A DNA stretch of 64,000 nucleotides from JADLEX01 sp964586775. Its GTDB lineage: Bacteria; Lernaellota; Lernaellaia; JACKCT01. The position numbers were made by a program, and so were the translations under genes. Location: NCBI GenBank assembly GCA_964586775.1, contig CAZPJD010000030.1, positions 1 to 64,000 on the forward strand. The letters run 5' to 3'. The notes under the pieces are model-generated. The model ran no database searches and was not told the DNA's origin. It worked only from the letters and a program-made list of their open reading frames with translations. Positions 53,289 through 62,954 of the stretch are shown here, piece after piece; position 1 is the first letter of the stretch; each line of letters starts with the position of its first letter.

Positions 53289-54515
53289 ATGGGCTCCCCG
53301 GTGAAAGAAAAGCCGTTCTCGTTCCGCTACGAAACCTTCGGCGGAATCATCCTGCTCGAGCACCCCTCCGCGCTGCTCTACGTCGATCGCGATTTCATGC
53401 GCCGACTCGGATATCCCGAGAGCCCCCTGTGGACGGAGCCGACGGGAAACAGCGTCAGGCTGTCGGCGCCGACGGAGGTGCAGCTTTCGCTCACCAACCG
53501 CTGCGGCGCGGGTTGCCGGCACTGCCACGCCGACAGCCGCCCCGCGGATGGCCCCGCGCACGAGCTGGGCCGCGAGGGCATGATCAACGTGCTGGGCGAA
53601 CTCGCCCGCATGCGCGTGTTTCACGTCACGCTCGGCGGCGGCGAAAGCACCGAGCTCCCCTGGTTGTTCGAGATCGCGCACCTCGCCCGCGGGATGGGCG
53701 TCATCCCCAGCCTGACCACCAACGGCTTTTTCGTGACCGAAGAAAACGTGGTCGAGTTCAACATCTTCGACCGCGTGAACGTCAGCCTCGACGGCGTCGG
53801 CGAACACTACGCCACGCACCGCGGCGTGAGCGGGTACGAACGCGCGGTCGCCGCGCTGCGGCTTCTGCGCGACGAGGACATTCCCGCGGGGATCCACTGC
53901 ATCGTTTCGCGCGACAACTTCGAATACATCGACGAGGTCTTTCGCCTCGGCCAGGAGATCGGCATCCAGCAGCTCGAGCTGCTCCGTTACAAGCCGGCGG
54001 GCCGCGCGGGGCGCGACGTTCTCGATTATCTCCGGCACGACCTGACCGACGAGCAAGCGTGGGACTTTTTCCCGCGGGTGGTGCGTCTCGCGCAGGATCA
54101 CCAGACGCCGCTCGCCCTGGACTGCTCCTTCACGCCGTACCTCTACGCGCACGGTCCCGACCCGAAGCTGATGGAACGTTACGGCGTCACCGGGTGTCTG
54201 GGCGGCAACACGATGTGCGGGGTGACGGCCGACGGCAAGGTGTCGGCCTGTCCGTTTTCGTCTTCCGAAGGCCGATCCATCGACGACATGCACGACTGGT
54301 GGGGATCGGACGAGACGTTCTTCTCGTTCCGCCACTGGGAAGACGCCGCGCCCGAACCCTGCCGGAGCTGCGAGTACCTCGCGGTGTGTCGCGGCGGCTG
54401 CCACGCGGTCTCGAAGTTCGTCTTCGGCGACGTCTACAGTCCCGATCCCGGCTGCCCGATCGTCCGGCGGCATTTCGCGCATTCGGGACTGCACCGCGCC
54501 GTCGCCGCCGACTAA
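53289..54515 (+). CDS. Radical SAM/SPASM protein
   Basis: The 408-residue protein has an N-terminal PqqD-like part (FGGIILLEHPSALLYVDRDFMRRLG), the radical SAM motif CGAGCRHC at 72-79, the glycine-rich strand TLGGGESTE and a SPASM tail (CGVTADGKVSACPF, then CRSCEYLAVCRGGC). That layout modifies peptides or makes peptide-derived cofactors. No precursor peptide gene was seen in the 276 bases upstream. The opposing UbiA-like gene overlaps its end by 4 bases. ATG 53289 lacks a clear ribosome-binding site. Confidence 0.85.
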   Translation: MGSPVKEKPFSFRYETFGGIILLEHPSALLYVDRDFMRRLGYPESPLWTEPTGNSVRLSAPTEVQLSLTNRCGAGCRHCHADSRPADGPAHELGREGMINVLGELARMRVFHVTLGGGESTELPWLFEIAHLARGMGVIPSLTTNGFFVTEENVVEFNIFDRVNVSLDGVGEHYATHRGVSGYERAVAALRLLRDEDIPAGIHCIVSRDNFEYIDEVFRLGQEIGIQQLELLRYKPAGRAGRDVLDYLRHDLTDEQAWDFFPRVVRLAQDHQTPLALDCSFTPYLYAHGPDPKLMERYGVTGCLGGNTMCGVTADGKVSACPFSSSEGRSIDDMHDWWGSDETFFSFRHWEDAAPEPCRSCEYLAVCRGGCHAVSKFVFGDVYSPDPGCPIVRRHFAHSGLHRAVAAD

Positions 54516-56257
54516 TCCTTCGGCGGCATCGTCCACTCCCACATCAGCAGAGCGAAGTAGGGCGGAGAAAACGCCAGCGCGAACGCCACGAGCGGCGCGG
54601 GCGGCGTGGAAGAAAACAGGATCGCGTACATCGTGAGCGCCGCGAGGAATCGCGGAAGCACCTCCACGAGGCTGATGCCGAATCGTCGCCGCGATCTCCA
54701 CGCGACCATCGCGAAACCGACCGATGCGATCGCCGCCCCGACAAGGACGGCGGTCTCAGGAATCGCGTTCCACGAGATGGCTTTGAACCCGCCGCGCCAC
54801 GTGATTTGCAGAAGGGCGTGCGTCGTCGCCAGCGAAACGAGCGGCATCGCGAAGCTCCGGCGACCGGGGAGAAACTCCAGCGTGGCGAGCGCGCCGAGCG
54901 CGAAAAACGACCACCCGAGCATGCCGATGAGGGGCACACCGAAGACGCCGCGGCCTTCCCAGAACCACAGCCCGGAATGGGTGCAGACCGTTTCGATGAG
55001 CGACGCCTCGACGCCCACCAGCGCCGCGCCGATGACGACCCCGCGCGCGCCGCGCAGACCCAGGCGGCGGATGAACTCTCGCGCATGGATCACGACGAGC
55101 GGCCAGATGAGCACGATCGCGATCGGAACGTGCCCGATGAACGCGTGCCAGTCCGGGCTGTAGTGGTAGAACCGATAGAGCGCGATGGCGCTGTGCTCCG
55201 CGGCCCAGGCTGAGACGGCGACGAGCGCGTAGTTGCCCCAGTACTTGCGGTCGCCGAGAACGGTTCGCATCCATCGCCACGACACGAGCCCGATCGCGAC
55301 CAAGGTGCATTCGACCGCGAGCGGAACGGACCACGCGAAGGGCCAACGCACGGGCAGTTCCACGAGCACCCAGCAGACCCAAATGAAGTTCATCGCCGCG
55401 AAGGTCCACGTGATGACGACGACGTCGCCCTGCGTGAAGCCGCGTCGCCGACCGCGAACGAAAAGGGCGAGTTGCAGCGCCGGGGCGGCGATCAGCACGA
55501 ACTCCTGCAGTTCGAAACGCCCGAGGCACGAACCCAGCAGGATGAACGCGGCCGAGACGAGATTGAGGACAATCACGATGCGCGATGCGATCGTCTCGCC
55601 GTGCGCGACGGGATAGGTGGCAATGCCCGCGCGGCGGTCGCCGGGAAGATCGCGCAGGTCGTAGATGATCTCGAAGCCGATCTCGAGCGCGGCGAAAAAT
55701 CCGGCCAACAATCCGATGTACGCGACGCCGGTTCCGTCTCGCAGCGCGAGCGACGACAGCGGATACGCAAAGAGCGTCAGCAAAAAGCCCACGCACGAGG
55801 CGGCGTTTTTGAAAAAGTAGGCTTCCTTCAGGCGAAAGCGTCGTCCGCCTCGGCGCAGGACCGGGAAGTTGTAGACGAGGCCGAGTAGGTGATAGGCGAG
55901 ACGCGGTATCGCAAGGGCGGGCATCCATACGATGTGAACGGCGAAGCTCGCGATGTAGAGCGCGATCGCGGCTGCGAGAATCGCGCGCGCGTTGCGCCGC
56001 GCGAAGTCGGCCCCGGTCACCCGGTTCGCGACATCCTCGGTTTGATCGACGACGCGGTTGACGATGTTGACGAGAAACCAGTCGAGGGCGACGACGAGCG
56101 CGAACGCGGGATGAAACGCGCCCGTGAGCATCTTGCCGAAGACCAGCGAACCGCCGGCCGCGATCAGCACGATGTGGAAACGCGAGACGTGGTAGAGGCT
56201 ACGCAGCACGATCCATTCCGATGAAAACGACGAGACTTGCCGAGAGCGGATTAACAC
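54512..56257 (-). CDS. UbiA prenyltransferase fused to CruF-like carotenoid domain
   Basis: With GTG 56257 the protein has 581 residues; a start at 56323 would overlap the neighbour gene and GTG 56209 is also possible. The N-terminal half is a UbiA-type prenyltransferase: NRVVDQTED (Asn67, Asp71, Asp75) and YDLRDLPGD (200-207), the two Asp-rich motifs. The C-terminal half (from about 350) is like DUF422/CruF carotenoid proteins (NYALVAVSAWAAEHSAIALYRFYHY, VGVEASLIETVCTHSGLWFW, IGMLGWSFFALGAL). Related activities are separate genes in haloarchaea (lycopene elongase and bisanhydrobacterioruberin hydratase). A C50-like carotenoid role is a candidate. Confidence 0.7.
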   Translation of the reverse strand: MLIRSRQVSSFSSEWIVLRSLYHVSRFHIVLIAAGGSLVFGKMLTGAFHPAFALVVALDWFLVNIVNRVVDQTEDVANRVTGADFARRNARAILAAAIALYIASFAVHIVWMPALAIPRLAYHLLGLVYNFPVLRRGGRRFRLKEAYFFKNAASCVGFLLTLFAYPLSSLALRDGTGVAYIGLLAGFFAALEIGFEIIYDLRDLPGDRRAGIATYPVAHGETIASRIVIVLNLVSAAFILLGSCLGRFELQEFVLIAAPALQLALFVRGRRRGFTQGDVVVITWTFAAMNFIWVCWVLVELPVRWPFAWSVPLAVECTLVAIGLVSWRWMRTVLGDRKYWGNYALVAVSAWAAEHSAIALYRFYHYSPDWHAFIGHVPIAIVLIWPLVVIHAREFIRRLGLRGARGVVIGAALVGVEASLIETVCTHSGLWFWEGRGVFGVPLIGMLGWSFFALGALATLEFLPGRRSFAMPLVSLATTHALLQITWRGGFKAISWNAIPETAVLVGAAIASVGFAMVAWRSRRRFGISLVEVLPRFLAALTMYAILFSSTPPAPLVAFALAFSPPYFALLMWEWTMPPKD

Positions 56258-56273
56258 GCCGCGGCGGTGTTCG

Positions 56274-57167
56274 TCACGGGGCGTTTTCGCAGGTCGCGAA
56301 GAGGGAGCGGGCAAATTCGGCATAGGCCGAGTCCGGCAGGCCGAGCGCGCCGCTCACGCCGCACGCCTTCGCGGCGAACGCGGCGGCCATTGACAGGATC
56401 GCCGGCCATTCGAGACGCTTCAATAGACCCGCGATCACGACCGCGGAAAACGCATCGCCCGCGCCCACCGCATCGGCCCAGACCGGCGGGCGCACGGCAT
56501 CGACGTGAAGCGACTCGCGGCTCGTCACGACATCCGCGCCGCGTTCGCCTCGCGTGATGATGACGGCATCGCAATCCCATTCCGCCCGCCTTCGCGATCC
56601 CGTTTCGACGCTCGCATCGCCCCATAGGGTCGCCGCCTCGTCGTCGTTCAATTTCACGCAATGGGCGCCCCGCGCGAGGTCGAGCACATCCGCGGCCTTC
56701 CACCACGGAGCGCGCAGATTCACGTCGAGAAATCGGCGAGCGACGTCACGGCGCGTCAGCGCGCGAAACGTCTCGTGCGACGGCGCCGAACGCAGTGCCA
56801 AGGAGCCGTGATAGAAGATGCCAAACGTCGCTGACGCCTCGGAAACGGCCGCGGCCGCGTCGATATGATCCCACGCCCGATCGGGCACGATCTCGAACGT
56901 CGGCTGCCCGTCCTTCAGGCGCACGCGCACCTCGCCGGTCGCGTGGGCCGTGTCGATCTGCACGCCCGACGTATCCATCCCCCACGCCCGCATCGCGTCC
57001 AGCGCCGCGCGTCCGCGCTCGTCGTCGCCCACGCGCGAGATCATGAGCGGATCGAGGCCGAGGCCGCGCAGGTGCCGCGCGACGTTGAACGGCGCGCCGC
57101 CGAGCACCGCGCGCCCATCGGGGAAGACGTCGTAGAGCAACTCGCCGAAGATGAGCGAGCGCGTCAT
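56274..57167 (-). CDS. PfkB-family carbohydrate kinase
   Basis: The 297-residue protein begins MTRSLIFGELLYDVFPDG, has GGAPFNVARHLRGLGLDP (sugar-binding region) and the C-terminal ATP/anion signature WADAVGAGDAFSAVV. It phosphorylates a sugar such as fructose. ATG 57167 overlaps the stop of the next upstream gene as ATGA, so the kinase and that gene are co-translated. The substrate is not certain. Confidence 0.9.
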   Translation of the reverse strand: MTRSLIFGELLYDVFPDGRAVLGGAPFNVARHLRGLGLDPLMISRVGDDERGRAALDAMRAWGMDTSGVQIDTAHATGEVRVRLKDGQPTFEIVPDRAWDHIDAAAAVSEASATFGIFYHGSLALRSAPSHETFRALTRRDVARRFLDVNLRAPWWKAADVLDLARGAHCVKLNDDEAATLWGDASVETGSRRRAEWDCDAVIITRGERGADVVTSRESLHVDAVRPPVWADAVGAGDAFSAVVIAGLLKRLEWPAILSMAAAFAAKACGVSGALGLPDSAYAEFARSLFATCENAP

Positions 57168-58987
57168 GAATCCACTCCACCAACAACATCCAGCGCGTGC
57201 GTCGCGCGAAGCATGCCGAGCGCATAGAGCGACGTGCCGCAGCCCCAATCGGGCGAGAGATATCCGGCGGTCGGTTCGTCGCGGCCCGTGTGGCCGTAGT
57301 TTTCGACGATCGCGCCCCGGTCAGATAGGCGAAAGCGCGCCATGTTGCCGGGGGCGATGTCGCGGTTGTCCTCGATCAGCATCAGCGAAAAGCACGCGCG
57401 CAAGGCCGCGAGGGCGCGCGACCGGTATTCTTCATCGCCGGTCTTTCGATACAGATCCGCGAGGAGCGGTACGAACAGGCCCTGACGCGCGTCGGAGAGC
57501 TCGGCGTCGGTGTTCATGCACGCGAATCCCCCGAACGCGTCGAAGCGAAGTCGCGGAATGTTGTGCGGCTGCTGAAACAGGCACAGCCGAGCGGCAAAAG
57601 CCCGCGCGAGACGGGCGAACTCCGGCGAGTCTTCCGCAAGGTCCAGCGCCGCGCGGGCGGCCCAGTAGATCGACATTGTGTTCGCGGCGCGCGTCCCCGT
57701 TCGCGGATCGAGCCCGGTGGATCGGCCCGCGCACGAGAGGGCGAGCTCGAAGTCGTTCCAATCGTCCGTCGGCAAGATCTCGCGCTCGATGAATTGGAGC
57801 GCTTCCCGAGCGGCATCGCGCCATCGCAACTCGGCGTCGAATCGCGCCAGCCGCGCCAGGAACATTGCGGGCGCTGCCATCGCGGCCGAAACACGCAAAA
57901 AACTCTCGGCTTCCCAGCGCCCGGCCACGCGGCGCACCCAGGACGGAAACGTCGTGCCGTCGCGCACGCGAAGCAGGAATTCCGCGATGGCGCGGCACCG
58001 GTCGAGGATTCGCGGATCGGCCTCGACGTTCTCGTGCCATTCGAGCAGGTGGAAGCCCGTCACCGCCATGTCGGGCACGTGATACGCGTCGTCGATCATT
58101 TCGAACGCGCGCGTACCGCGCAGCCAGCGCGACGGCTCGCCGAGCAGGGCGACGGAGGGCGACGCGCCGTCTTCGAGAGGCGCAGAGAGCGCCAGTTCGA
58201 TCATCGCGCGGGCGCGCCCTCGCGTCTCGCCGTCGCCAACCGAACGCGCGCAAAGCGCCGCGCCCAGCGCGGTGCGGACCTGATTGAACCACACGCCAAA
58301 CGTCGCGATCGGCGCGACGGCCGTGCGTCCCGTGTGCAGGATCGCGGTGAGCGCGCGATAGCCGATCGGCCGCGTGAAGACGTGTTTCTGAACCATCGCC
58401 ATCGCGCCGAGCAGCTTGCTCTGGTTCTTCAGGAACCGGTCGAATTCGTCGCGCGACATCACGGGCGGCGTGCGTTTCGCCGTCAGCGTCTGCGTGGTCA
58501 TGCCCGCCACGCGCGTGCCGCCGCGATTCCACTCGCGAAAAAGATCGCTTCGAAAGATCCGCTCCGTCGCCGCGCGTAAGTAGCGATCGTACTGCGCGTC
58601 CGACGCACCGGGAACATCGATCCGCGTGCGCGTCGCCCAGATCACGCGCGCCGCGCGTTCAACCGCGTCTTCAAGCGCGCAGCCGGGCCACGCGGCAATC
58701 AGGTGCGTCCATTCGATCTCGCCGGGTGGAATCGACGCGCGGAGCGCACGCCGAAAAAACACGTGCCCGCGCGTTTTTAGCGCGCCGACGCCGTGCCGAA
58801 TCGCGAGACCGTCGCCGTCGCCGTCGCGTTCGAGGTCGACGTAACTGGCGAGATCGGGCGGCGAAACGGGTAGGATCGGCGCGAACATGGCGCAGCCGCG
58901 ATCCGTTTCCACGAGGATCGCGCCGTGCCGAAAAACGTGATCGGCGATCACGTCACCCGGCTCGGGCATGAAGTACGGTGTCGCCAT
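57164..58987 (-). CDS. Large protein of unknown function, alpha-helical toroid-like
   Basis: With ATG 58987 the protein has 607 residues; in-frame sequence to 59206 adds 73 residues that look less protein-like. The C-terminal part has repeated helix pairs with Trp/Tyr/Asn motifs (TGFHLLEWHENVEADPRILDRC, TMSIYWAARAALDLAEDSPEF), reminiscent of (alpha/alpha)6 sugar-active proteins. No catalytic pair is plain. Coupling to a PfkB-type kinase suggests sugar metabolism. Weak ribosome-binding site; start uncertain. Confidence 0.6.
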   Translation of the reverse strand: MATPYFMPEPGDVIADHVFRHGAILVETDRGCAMFAPILPVSPPDLASYVDLERDGDGDGLAIRHGVGALKTRGHVFFRRALRASIPPGEIEWTHLIAAWPGCALEDAVERAARVIWATRTRIDVPGASDAQYDRYLRAATERIFRSDLFREWNRGGTRVAGMTTQTLTAKRTPPVMSRDEFDRFLKNQSKLLGAMAMVQKHVFTRPIGYRALTAILHTGRTAVAPIATFGVWFNQVRTALGAALCARSVGDGETRGRARAMIELALSAPLEDGASPSVALLGEPSRWLRGTRAFEMIDDAYHVPDMAVTGFHLLEWHENVEADPRILDRCRAIAEFLLRVRDGTTFPSWVRRVAGRWEAESFLRVSAAMAAPAMFLARLARFDAELRWRDAAREALQFIEREILPTDDWNDFELALSCAGRSTGLDPRTGTRAANTMSIYWAARAALDLAEDSPEFARLARAFAARLCLFQQPHNIPRLRFDAFGGFACMNTDAELSDARQGLFVPLLADLYRKTGDEEYRSRALAALRACFSLMLIEDNRDIAPGNMARFRLSDRGAIVENYGHTGRDEPTAGYLSPDWGCGTSLYALGMLRATHALDVVGGVDS

Positions 58988-59301
58988 CCGCGTTATCGCG
59001 GCGCTCCAGCGCCACCCGCACTCGAGATGCCGGTCACTCGAGCCGGCTCGAATAACGGCCTTCGCGACGACGCGGATGACGGCTTCGCTGTGCGTTACGC
59101 ACGACCAACTCACGCGCTTGTCGGAATGGCGCGGCGCGCAATCGATACCGACCCTCGCAAGGAGCGAGGCAGGGGAAACGACTTCGCTGTGATTGGTGAC
59201 AGCCAAAACGCGACCCGCCCGTGTTCCGCCGCCGTCTTAACACGAATTCGCGCCGCGAAGAGAGACACGGCGCACGGCGAATTGGTCGTGGTCGATACCG
59301 G
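58988..59301. other. 314-base stretch without a supported gene
   Basis: Between the chosen start of the large unknown protein and the end of the next lipoprotein gene. The minus strand stays open through 59206 (a longer N-terminus for the large protein is possible) and the rest is GC-rich with no clear feature. Confidence 0.5.
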
Positions 59302-60204
59302 TTACGGCTTGGGGATCTCGCGCAGCGAAAACGCCAGGCGGACCGTGACGGCGTTCACGGCCACGTTCGGTGCGGCGGGGCGCGCCTCGGCGGTGACGTT
59401 GACCGAACCTTCCTTCATGCATTGGCGTTTGGTGTCGAACAGGAAAGTCCCCGCGCCGTCGCCGCGAAAGTCGAGGCGCTGATCGAGATCCTTTGGCAGA
59501 TTCAGTGTCGACTTCGCCTTGTTCAGCAGCTTCGCAACGATGGACGAGTCGATGCTCAGCGTGGCGAGGCCCGCGTCCGTCATCGACTCCACCTTCATCA
59601 GTGGGCCGAACTCGTCGTTCTCCAGATCCATCATGTAGCCCGCCGGCTTGTACGATTCGCCGACCTTGATGGCCTCGGTGGGCATGACGGCCTGCGTGAG
59701 CATGAGGTGGGGCTCGACGAGCGCCTGCTGAAGCTGCTGCTCGGTGCGGGCGATCGCCGCATCGCGCCCCGCGCCGGCGGGAAAGGCGGCGGGGTCGGCG
59801 CGCAGCTTGAGCACCCGCCCCTCGCGCGATACGCGCACATCGATGGGGTGCTGCCCGTAAGCGCGCAGGATCTTGACCTCGGGACCTTCCTCGGACTGCT
59901 GCAACAGCGCCGTGCCGAAGATGTTCTGCACGCCCTCGCGGTTGGTGGCGGTGACGCGGTAGTCGAGCGGCGTGAAGCGCATCTCGATCTCGTTCTCGCC
60001 GACCGACACGATCTCCTGACGATACTTCAGCACCTCGCGCAAATTGAGATTGAACTGAAAGATCGACAGGCCGACCGCGCGCGTTTGCTCGTAATAAAAC
60101 GTCGCGGGGGCCGACGGATCGTAAGAGACCGACTTCGCGCAGGCCGCGCACGAGAGCGCGGCGAGAAAGCAGGCAAGGCGGACCCAGCGCGCGGGGCGAG
60201 GCAT
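59302..60204 (-). CDS. Lipoprotein with DUF6263-like body
   Basis: The 300-residue protein starts at ATG 60204, with GGAG upstream. The signal ends SCAAC (lipid Cys22). The body (about 30-300) is mostly beta with a central Arg/Asp-rich segment (KILRAYGQHPIDVRVSREGRVLKLR) and a Lys-rich C-terminal part (LLNKAKSTLNLPKDLDQRLDFRG). I recall such secreted proteins as DUF6263-like, not verified. Function unknown. Confidence 0.7.
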   Translation of the reverse strand: MPRPARWVRLACFLAALSCAACAKSVSYDPSAPATFYYEQTRAVGLSIFQFNLNLREVLKYRQEIVSVGENEIEMRFTPLDYRVTATNREGVQNIFGTALLQQSEEGPEVKILRAYGQHPIDVRVSREGRVLKLRADPAAFPAGAGRDAAIARTEQQLQQALVEPHLMLTQAVMPTEAIKVGESYKPAGYMMDLENDEFGPLMKVESMTDAGLATLSIDSSIVAKLLNKAKSTLNLPKDLDQRLDFRGDGAGTFLFDTKRQCMKEGSVNVTAEARPAAPNVAVNAVTVRLAFSLREIPKP

Positions 60205-60322
60205 TCGGGGGCTCCAACGGGAGGCGAAAAGGTGTTGCCGAATCGCGTGTTTGACCCTACGTTATGAGCCCCCTTGGGGACGTGTCAACCGGACACGCGA
60301 CTTCATTTCCACGGAAGAAATC

Positions 60323-61345
<1,023 letters not shown>

Positions 61346-61362
61346 TCTCGCGGACGGGATTC

Positions 61363-62796
61363 TCAGGCGTCGTCGTAGGCCGACGCCGCCGCGTCGAACA
61401 GGCGCACGGCCGCGTTCGCGTCGAGTCGCAGGCCCGAACGCGGCGCGCTCCACGGGGCGAGCGGCGCGAGACGCGTCGCGAAAGCGTGAAGCGCCGTTGT
61501 CATCCATCCGCGTTTGACCGCGCCGGTGCTTCCCGCATCCACACACGCGCCCAGCGGTTTCGCCGCGGCGAACAGCTCGAACCACGAGATCGCGCGGCGA
61601 AAAGACGCGTTCGTCCACACGGTGTCGCCGCCGATCGCGGGCACGGGATCGAGGTAGGTGCGCTCGGGCGCGGACGACGCATGAAACGCACCGTCGGCGT
61701 GCGTGCGTCCGCCGGAAAAGGCGAGATCCATGCCGAGCAACACGAGCGTCGAAGCGCCGAGAAAATCGGCGAGCGCCGTCGCTGTGGTCCCCACGATGCC
61801 GCCCGACGCCACGCGGCCGATGTGCCACACGTCGTCGAGCGCCTGCGCGACAGGATCGAGATCGGGCAGGGCGGCGATGCGCGGCGCGGGCCAATGCGCG
61901 GGCACATCGGGATGCACCGACGGCAGATAGACGAGCGGCGGCGCGGCGGTGAGCCCGTCGCACTGGCGGGCGTTGGCGTCGTAGGGGTCCACCGACACGG
62001 CAAGGTCCGCGCGGATTCCGGCCCGTTCCAACACCTCGACCGCCGCGTCGACGGCGACGATGCGAACGCGATCGCGCAGCGCACAAAGCTCTGCGATCCC
62101 GGCGGAAAGCGAAGGCCCCGCGCCGACGATCACGGCGGGTTCGTCGCGCCAGGCCCCGGCGAGCAGTCGGATCGGCGTGTCGGTCGCAATGTGGGGGACG
62201 TTGGCCCGAAAGTTCGCGCGAATCTTTGTGCGGGAGTCGGCGCCGACACGTCCGTAGGTCGCGAGGTGGTCGGCGAGGCGGCGCGTCGGGAGCGCTTCGG
62301 CATCGCAGAAACGCAGCTCGGCGTCGTCGGTCAGGATGCTTCCATTCGCGCTTGCAAAGATCGCATCGAGCGACGCGAGTCCCGCGGCGTCGCCGCGCAC
62401 GAAATCTACGCGCGGATCGTCCAGCACGGGGTCGAACAGTCCCGCGTCGAGCGCGGCGCGAAACACCGACGCGGCGACGACGACGCCGACGACGCGCCGA
62501 GCGTCAAATTCGGACAGCAACGCGACGAGGCGATGCCCCGCGCCGACGCCGAACAGCACGACCGGCGACGCGGGGCGTTCGCCGAGGCGCGAACTGATGA
62601 CATCCCGCGCCTCACGTTGCGGATCGCGCGGGCTGAAGAGCGCGACCGCCCGCCCGGCCTCGTCGATGAGCCGGATCGTTCGCCCGCCGGCGGTATCGGT
62701 GAAGCGCGCGGGCAGCGTCGATTCCACGACTTGGGCCAGCGCGGGCCACCGGGATCGCAGTTTCGCAAGTGCGTGCGACGACATGAGCGAAAGCAT
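61363..62796 (-). CDS. MptE/Maf-like (DUF115) protein
   Basis: The 477-residue protein has the DUF115 Rossmann-like core PAVIVGAGPSLSAGIAEL (about 220-237), RIVAVDAAVEVLERAGI and a C-terminal GIVGTTATALADFLGASTLVLLGMDLAFSGGRTH. In flagellar loci such proteins (Maf) add nonulosonic acids to flagellin; in archaea the fold is a pterin kinase. Neighbourhood with a sugar dehydratase favours the first. It is divergent from the CapD-like gene. Start at 62796 or ATG 62784. Confidence 0.75.
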   Translation of the reverse strand: MLSLMSSHALAKLRSRWPALAQVVESTLPARFTDTAGGRTIRLIDEAGRAVALFSPRDPQREARDVISSRLGERPASPVVLFGVGAGHRLVALLSEFDARRVVGVVVAASVFRAALDAGLFDPVLDDPRVDFVRGDAAGLASLDAIFASANGSILTDDAELRFCDAEALPTRRLADHLATYGRVGADSRTKIRANFRANVPHIATDTPIRLLAGAWRDEPAVIVGAGPSLSAGIAELCALRDRVRIVAVDAAVEVLERAGIRADLAVSVDPYDANARQCDGLTAAPPLVYLPSVHPDVPAHWPAPRIAALPDLDPVAQALDDVWHIGRVASGGIVGTTATALADFLGASTLVLLGMDLAFSGGRTHADGAFHASSAPERTYLDPVPAIGGDTVWTNASFRRAISWFELFAAAKPLGACVDAGSTGAVKRGWMTTALHAFATRLAPLAPWSAPRSGLRLDANAAVRLFDAAASAYDDA

Positions 62797-62954
62797 ATCA
62801 GAAACGCGGGAGTTGGCATCCGCGGACCCGGGAGCGGCTGCCGGGCGCGCCGGGCGGCCCCCTGTTCGCCGCGGGGCATTTTCCGCATACTGAGTCGCCG
62901 ATCGGGCAGGGCGGATCGGCGCTTCGAATATCGAAAACGAACGGAGATCGGAAG

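Noticed and set aside
59237..60217. Overlapping minus-strand frame over the DUF6263-like lipoprotein
   Set aside because: The other frame has a signal peptide, lipobox and ribosome-binding site; this one has none.
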